64,000 bases of DNA from Buddleja alternifolia (lineage: Eukaryota; Streptophyta; Magnoliopsida; Lamiales; Scrophulariaceae). The translations under genes and the position numbers were made by a program. The DNA is taken from assembly GCA_019426215.1 (NCBI GenBank), contig CM033408.1:31661953-31725952 (forward strand). Reading direction: 5' to 3'. A model generated the notes under the pieces. That model searched no databases, had not been told where the DNA came from, and worked only from the letters and a program-made list of their open reading frames with translations. Each line of letters starts with the position of its first letter. The first letter of the stretch is position 1. Positions 57,816 through 64,000 of the stretch are shown one piece after another.

Positions 57816-59580
57816 ACAATCCCATAATTTTGTAAATCACCGAATTTAAAATAAATATATGAATATTTATCATATGTTGTATTTTTACCAAATATAATAT
57901 TTAATATAACCAAAATATAGAGATTCGATTAAAAAGGAGTTTGTGCAAATTTATAAATTCCTCAAAACATAGTATAAGATGTTTAGGATGATTTTTTAGA
58001 AAATAGCTTATAAAATCCCAAAATAAGATGTTAGGAAGCTTATAAACATATTAAAAGTTATAATATCCTAAATTCTACTTAACATTTTACCGTGCCTCTT
58101 AAATTTGATCATCTTAGTTGCAAAAAAATCGACCAACCTTTTATAAACTCAGTTATCTTCTTTTATCCAATATTTCAAGAGCTTATTTTGAAATAAGATC
58201 AAAGTTCTTATAAGCTCTAGGCCATCATATAAAGTAAAAGATCTTATAAGATATTGAAAAAATTACAATTTTGGTTCTACATATTAGGGGGTGATAACTT
58301 TGAGACAATTTCTTTTTGAACTTGCAATTAAGTCCTTTATCTTTTAATTTTGCGGCAATTTCAGTCCTCGGAGCGGTAATTTTGGTTCTCCGGGCCAAAA
58401 AAATCTAAAAATTGGGAATTTGCATCCAATTTGGGGGTTTTTCAAATTTTGGAGGGAAAATTTGAGCTTTTGTTGATTTAGGGGGGAAAATAATTATTGT
58501 GCATCCATTTGAGATGCACAATATAAAAATAAACTTCCTAAAATAAAAGTATACTAAAATATATTTACATGCATACATAGAAAATAAAAATATAATAATA
58601 AACAATCACTAAATAATGTCTAAAACTAATTTTTTTATTTTATTTTTCATACTTTTACATGTTGTATCAATTTATCCAAGAGGAGTACTCAATATGTTAT
58701 GGAGACGAGGAGTACTTCATAATTTTTTTAAAGTTTGAAATGTTATATATATATATATACATATTTATATACAACCAATGATATTATATAATATTAATTT
58801 ATATATTTTACAATACTTTGAATTATGAGTCTTAATTAATTAATAAACAAAAATAGATAAATAAGTATGAAAAATAAAAAAATTGCTAAGTTTAATCATC
58901 AATGATTCTATATTATTATTTGAATATTATTGTTGTTAGCGTTTGTTGTCTGTTTATATAACTCTATATATAAATATAATATTAGCAAAAGTCCCAATTT
59001 TCCCCCATAATCATTTAAAGCTCCGTTTTCCCTCCAAAATCTGAAAATCCCCATTTTTCTTTATAATTTCAACTGAGAACTAAAATTGCCACAAAATTGA
59101 AAGTTAAAACACTTAATTGCAAATTGAAAAAGAAACTTTCTCAAAGTTGTCACCCCCTAATATATAAGACTAAAATTACAATTCTGCTAAGATATTTTAA
59201 ATAAACATAGTCCTAACACCCTCTAAATCTAAAATCAAAATCAATGAATACAGCGAGACACAACCTTTCTTGAAAAAATTTATACTAGACAGTGTCTAAT
59301 GACCCTAATATCTATATCTTTTAAATAATACGATATATTGGGTGCAGTTACAATCGAATTATTGAACTCGTTCTCTCATATAATTAATCTCTTACCCGTC
59401 ACACTCCAGAAACGAGTTTCCAACTGGCAAAACTGCCTAACCTGATTTTTAAAACAAAACTCAGCTCCCCAACACATCTTTTACACGCGAACACAAAACG
59501 CACTCGCAAGTCGCAACACAACAGCAGCCTTTTATCTAAATTCCCCCAAAAATAATTCATTTTCTGATTCTCTCCTTTTC
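57816..59580. mobile_element. AT-rich gap with an inverted-repeat element (about 58262-59186)
   Basis: The left arm ATTACAATTTTGGTTCTACA, TATTAGGGGGTGATAACTTT is mirrored on the right by AAAGTTGTCACCCCCTAATA and AAAATTACAATTCTGC. The arms are about 130 bp with mismatches and enclose about 0.65 kb of AT-rich DNA without a gene. The rest of the gap shows nothing recognisable. Confidence 0.65.
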
Positions 59581-59611
59581 AACGCGCGCATAAATTTAGT
59601 TGTCCTATACA

Positions 59612-59618
59612 TATAAAT
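59612..59618 (+). promoter_or_regulatory. TATA box of squalene synthase
   Basis: TATAAAT, about 30-35 bp upstream of the CT-rich stretch (about 59640) where the duplicated leader fragment at 48664 also begins. No other TATA-like motif is as well placed. The start of transcription is inferred. Confidence 0.5.
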
Positions 59619-59702
59619 CACCGCTACTTTCCTCTCAATTATCAAATCGATCAACAACTTTCATAGCCACCGCAAGTAAGGAAATTAATGCTGTTTAATT
59701 TT

Positions 59703-60141
59703 GTGTGTTTGAATTGAAGGTTTTTGTTGTGAATTCGAAATTCTTCGGTTTAATCCTTTGAATTATGTTCGAAATCCGTTGATTTTGTATTGATCTTCTG
59801 ATAATGGATTATTCGCGATTTTGGTGTAGAGCAAGGTGAAATGGTGAATTTAGTGTGTTTGAGTTGAAGGATTTTGTCGTGAATTCGAATTTCTTCGGTT
59901 TAATCCTTTGTTCGTGTTCGAAATCCTTTGATTTTGTATGGATCTTCTGATAATGTGAATTATTCGTGATTTTGGTGTTGAGCAGGGTGAAATGGTGAAT
60001 TTAGTGTGTTTGAATTGAAGGATTTTGTTGTGAGCTCGAATTCCTTCGGTTTAATTCTTTGTATTGCGTTCGAAATCCATTGATTTCGTATCGATCGCGT
60101 GATAATGAATTATTCGTGATTTTGGTGTTGAGCAGGGTGAA
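59703..60141 (+). repeat. Three tandem ~150-bp repeats in the squalene synthase leader
   Basis: Units start at about 59703, 59853 and 60004, each with GTGTGTTTGAATTGAAGG, TTCTTCGGTTTAATCC and GATTTTGGTGTTGAGCAGGG-type segments. Each ends in the context GGTGAAATGGTGAATTT. The first two copies give decoy starts at 59841 and 59992 followed by only eight sense codons (MVNLVCLS, MVNLVCLN) and TGA. The third is the real start at 60142. A likely leader donor (GCAA|GTAAGG) is at 59676. Candidate acceptors precede each ATG, ending at 59835, 59985 and 60135. Confidence 0.85.
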
Positions 60142-63100
60142 ATGGTGAATTTGCGTGCGCTTTTGAGGCATCCGGATGATTTGTATCCGATGATGAAGCT
60201 GAAATTGGCGGCGAGAAACGCGGAGAAGCAGATTCCGGCGGAGCCGCACTGGGGATTCTGTTACACTATGCTCCATAAAGTTTCTAGAAGTTTCGGTTTC
60301 GTTATTCAGCAGCTCGATACCGATCTTCGCGATGCTGTGAGTCGTTTTCTATTTGTTATTTAGTTCTTTGTTTTTCTTTTTTTTTAAATTGTTCTTACTT
60401 TTGATTTCGGTAATCAGCTGTCGTAGATTTCGGTAATCCAGCTATTGCATGCAGTTGTTGAGTTGTTGGTATACATGATAACAGTGGCATAGTTTTTGTG
60501 TTCAAAGTTGAAGGAATATTTTTCATCAGTTCTATTTCACGTGTCCGATAGGATAGTTATATAAACAAATTTGTATTAGTCAGAAGCTGCATTGATTGAC
60601 ACTTTCCACGAGCATTCGACTAACTTGTATTTAATAATTTATGACTGGAGTATTAGAATAGGGGAAAGAATCAAATGTGCAAAGAATGGCTTTCCTGAAA
60701 ATTATCTCAAACTTCGCAGGTATGCATTTTCTACTTGGTTCTTCGAGCACTTGACACCGTTGGTAAGCTTTCCTATTAGTAAGTGTTTTGTTTAATGTGA
60801 TTTTTATTGAATCACTTGTAGAAGAACTTGATGGGGTTACTCCAGAAAATCTTTCCTAGAAAATGACTCAACTGCCTATCTTCTTGATACAACTGCCTAT
60901 CTTTTTAGTCATCAAGTCGATTAAGCACGCCCTATTGCTTAAGGTCTTCTATGTTATAGTTGTTGACGATGATTGGAAATTTCGAGGACCTTTGTGCTAA
61001 AAACCATGCACATATTGTTACTGTTGTATGCGGACTGTGCTATAGTTAGTTTATTGCATAAAGCATGTTGATTGCCTGTAAATAATGAAGTAAGAATGTG
61101 GGTGAAGAGGAGAAAATCCTGTCACTTGAATGAAGCGAGTTCATATTGTCCGAAATCTCAACAGCTCATTTAATGAATACAGGCTTGGCATGTTCTTGTT
61201 TCTTGATGGACGTAATGTATTTGTAAAAGGAACCAATACTTGATGTTCACTAATCAAATTATGTTACATGGATGCCATATTATCTCACTTTTGATTCTTT
61301 CTGAAGTTATCACTACTTAAAACCAATCAAGGATGCAATCTGCTTTATGCTGATGCTGGTCAGCTTTCAAGTTTAATTGGTGTTTGCATCTTATTTTTCC
61401 ACCACAATAACATAAATGATCGTTTTCCTACTTTTATTCATTTGACAGAGGACGATACAAGCATAGCAACAGAGGTTAAAGTACCTATTCTGATGGCTTT
61501 TCATCGTCATATATATGACCGTGAATGGCATTTTTCATGTGAGTTCTCAAGTTCAGCCTTTAGCCTACTTGGTACTCTATGTATTTATCAGCTTCCCAAT
61601 TTCCCTCGTTGAAGTACACAGTAAAGGTTCATTAACATTTGTAACTACTGTCGTCGTTTTCTCTTAATAATGTAGACATTAAGGATTGAATCTGATGAGA
61701 CTTTGCACCATCCGATGCTTTTGGTCACTTTGACAAACAGGGATGGAGCCAGGATTTTCAACGAGGGGGGGCGAGATATAGCTATACCTTTTTTTGCCAA
61801 ATAGACGAAGGATTTAAGGGGGGTGGCGGTACAGTACGCTATATTTATGGGGGGGAAATCTAATAAGGAACTAGGTTCAATTACAATAAATTTGAATAAT
61901 ATAGAGGATAATTATGTCATTGAGGGGGGGGGGGGGGGCGAAAATAGATGTTTTGAAAATTTTATGGGTAGTAATGGGAAAAAAATAATTTGAGGGGGGG
62001 GGGGGGCGAAAATGGATATTTTGAAAATTTTATGGGTAGTAATAATAAAAAAAAAATTGAGGGGGGGGCGGTGGCACCCTCCAGCCCCCCCTGGCTCCGT
62101 CATTGTTGACAAAGGAAACTGTATCTCTGGGCTCTCTTTTTGTATTTTAAATATCTTCAGAAGGAAACTAACAGAAAGAGAAGAAAAGAGATACTAGTAT
62201 ATGTTCATGTTCACCAAATCGCGTATTTGAACCAAATTAAACTGTGACAGATATTGCAGTCTGCAGTCTGAATTTGCTGTTAAAGCTCTGGACAAAGTAA
62301 TTTGGGCATAAATCTTGACCCCACATTTTGGTCCACATTTGAATTTTGCTTGGTCAGTTACTCGATCAGACATGCATATGCTCTCAATAATGTAACCAAT
62401 TTTGATCTTCTATGTGTAGGTTAAAGTCAATGGTTGAAAACCTTTTATCTAGATATCATCGTTTTATAGCTTCAATTGTTCAATGCTTTATTCTCATAAA
62501 AAGTGAGCTGCCCTGCATTTCTTAGTTTGACTTTGTTAATTTTTATTGTTGTTATTATGTTGTTATCACCATCGACATTTCCAAGAAAACATTCTAGAAA
62601 GATACAAGTCTTATATTTCTTATTTTTCCTTGACAGGTGGTACAAAGGACTACAAAGTTCTCATGGACGAGTTCCATCATGTTTCAACTGCTTTTCTGGA
62701 GCTTGGAAGCGGGTCATTTCCTAACTAGCAATTATAGCTCATTAGACTATTCAAATCTGAATGTCCGATGCTGAGTTACTTCTTGACGCCCTGATGCCAT
62801 AAAGTTGCTTGACCTGACTTAGATTTTACCCCCTTATAATTGACCTATTCATCTTCAGACCGTCAAATATCCATTTTATCAGTTTTGGGTATACAACATA
62901 TAGCTTTTCCATTGACGGCTTGGTGCCCCAAACATTATGCTTTCAATCAGTACTTGTAGGCTGGTTCCTTTGTAACAATATGTAGAATTTAATAGATTTT
63001 GGAAGATTGAAAGCACGACTTGCCAATAAATGTTTGTATAAAGAGCAAAAAATTATAAAAGAATTTGTCTTAAACCAGATCATGTTCTATCAGTTTTGTA

Positions 63101-63926
63101 AAATTGGTATGCTCCTAATATTCAAAATTCTGGTGTAGAAGTTACTTTGGTCCATAGCTAATCTAAATGTACTGTCTTCTGATATGCAAGATAATTTTCA
63201 TTCCGTTTGCAGTTGTCAGGAGGCAATTGAGGATATTACCTTGAGAATGGGTGCGGGAATGGCAAAATTTATATGCAAGGAGGTAACTAGAAATATCCAG
63301 CTAGGGGCGATTTCATAGCAACTCTGAAAGAATCATGGAATTTTGTATTACATTAACATAACGTAGTTTTTCATGAAATCTAAAGATTAAAATTTAATCA
63401 TCTTTTAAATTAATTCTGCACACACGAATATTTTTTCTAGGAAAACACTGTTAATCAACTTATTACTTTTTCTTTTGCCATGGCATAACCAGAACATAAT
63501 AATATGTGATATGGATTGGAAATATTTTGCCTCTATGCTTCATAGATTTGCTTAAATAGTCTTTTAATACTTTTTTCTCTTTCCAGGTAGAAACAGTTGA
63601 TGATTATGATGAATATTGTCACTATGTGGCCGGACTTGTTGGATTAGGGTTGTCAAAGCTGTTCCATGCCTCTGGAAAAGAGGATCTGGTTTCGGATGCT
63701 CTCTCCAACTCGATGGGTTTATTTCTTCAGGTGCTGATTTCATTATGTATAGCAATCAGTATAGTAAAATCTCTATTATCAGAAACTCTAAGATTGTCTT
63801 GTTTCTTCGCAATAACTGCAGAAAACAAATATTATCAGAGATTATCTGGAGGATATTAACGAGATACCAAAGTCACGTATGTTTTGGCCTCGCCATATCT
63901 GGAGTAAATATGTTAACAAACTTGAG
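60142..63926 (+). CDS. SQS: Squalene synthase (farnesyl-diphosphate farnesyltransferase), first seven coding exons, 3' end outside window
   Basis: Joins two farnesyl diphosphates head-to-head via presqualene diphosphate to squalene with NADPH on the ER membrane, the entry to sterols and triterpenes. Exons: 60142-60336, 60720-60762, 61449-61538, 62637-62712, 63213-63282, 63587-63730 and 63822-63926, all with GT..AG borders and matching phases (241 complete codons). Motifs in order: [20 protein letters not shown] and [18 protein letters not shown], whose aspartate-rich box spans the exon 2/3 junction; [59 protein letters not shown]; and the second aspartate box RDYLEDINE before IPKSRMFWP. No stop or frameshift. 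The rest of the catalytic domain and the C-terminal membrane anchor lie beyond the window. Confidence 0.95.
61738..62105. mobile_element. hAT-type MITE in squalene synthase intron 3
   Basis: Left end CAGGGATGGAGCCAGG, right end CCTGGCTCCGTCATTG (inverted, imperfect), flanked by the perfect octamer TTGACAAA at 61730-61737 and 62106-62113. 368 bp with several G-runs and repeated AAAATGGATATTTTGAAAAT-type segments. It sits between exons 3 and 4 and does not touch splice sites. Confidence 0.92.
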
Positions 63927-64000
63927 GTACATCTCCTTCCTTTCTTCAATCTCAAATTTAACAGATTTTTTAAGTATTTAACTCAAATTGCTTCAAAAAC

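Noticed and set aside
60592..60795. 67-residue open frame in squalene synthase intron 1
   Set aside because: It overlaps coding exon 2 in another frame and runs through intron sequence.
1..64000. CRISPR arrays, operons, ribosome-binding sites, tRNA and rRNA genes
   Set aside because: The DNA is plant nuclear. I saw no array of spaced repeats, no bacterial gene organisation and no cloverleaf or rRNA sequence I could support by eye.

Overview
The window is nuclear DNA from a flowering plant, most likely a eudicot. Genes are split by short AT-rich introns with GT..AG borders. It holds plant-type squalene synthase, RING-H2, subtilase, tubby-like and RBP45/47-like sequences, and most of the DNA is plant transposable elements (hAT, MULE, CACTA, copia, LINE, MITEs, a small LTR element). 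I could not name the species.

Layout. 1-3786: right part of a hAT element with an apparently intact BED/hAT transposase gene. 4218-6284: a 2.07-kb non-autonomous LTR element on the minus strand with nearly identical LTRs. 6321-6935: a decayed RING-gene fragment. 7325-8850: a degenerate minisatellite of about 21-bp units. 8.9-15.9 kb: an unresolved zone of short minus-strand coding-like exons, one chromodomain-like, holding two MITEs. 17.3-18.85 kb: a subtilase relic split by two head-to-tail Tourist-like MITEs. 19.65-21.53 kb: a dead copia fragment. 22944-27951: a complete 5.0-kb MULE with 104-bp TIRs and a perfect 9-bp target duplication. 29.1-34.5 kb: minus-strand gene relics (an S9-type peptidase relative, an RBP45/47 relic, one unknown).

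36.3-57.8 kb is a duplicated block. A RING-H2 gene (36507-37412) and its paralogue (49025-49900) each sit in the same long flanking sequence. A third copy of the tail of that block (47.9-48.66 kb) is fused to a fragment of the squalene synthase 5' leader. The second block carries a 4.5-kb CACTA element (51540-56056) that holds a piece of a tubby-like gene. Between the blocks lie a truncated LINE, a CACTA end, a second subtilase/MITE fragment and a 2.2-kb inverted-repeat element.

59.6 kb to the window end: the first seven coding exons of squalene synthase, the first committed enzyme of sterol and triterpene synthesis, continuing past the window. Its leader holds a three-fold 150-bp tandem repeat that triplicates the splice acceptor and the start-codon context. 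The genes most likely to be functional are squalene synthase and the two RING-H2 genes; the hAT and MULE transposases also look largely intact.
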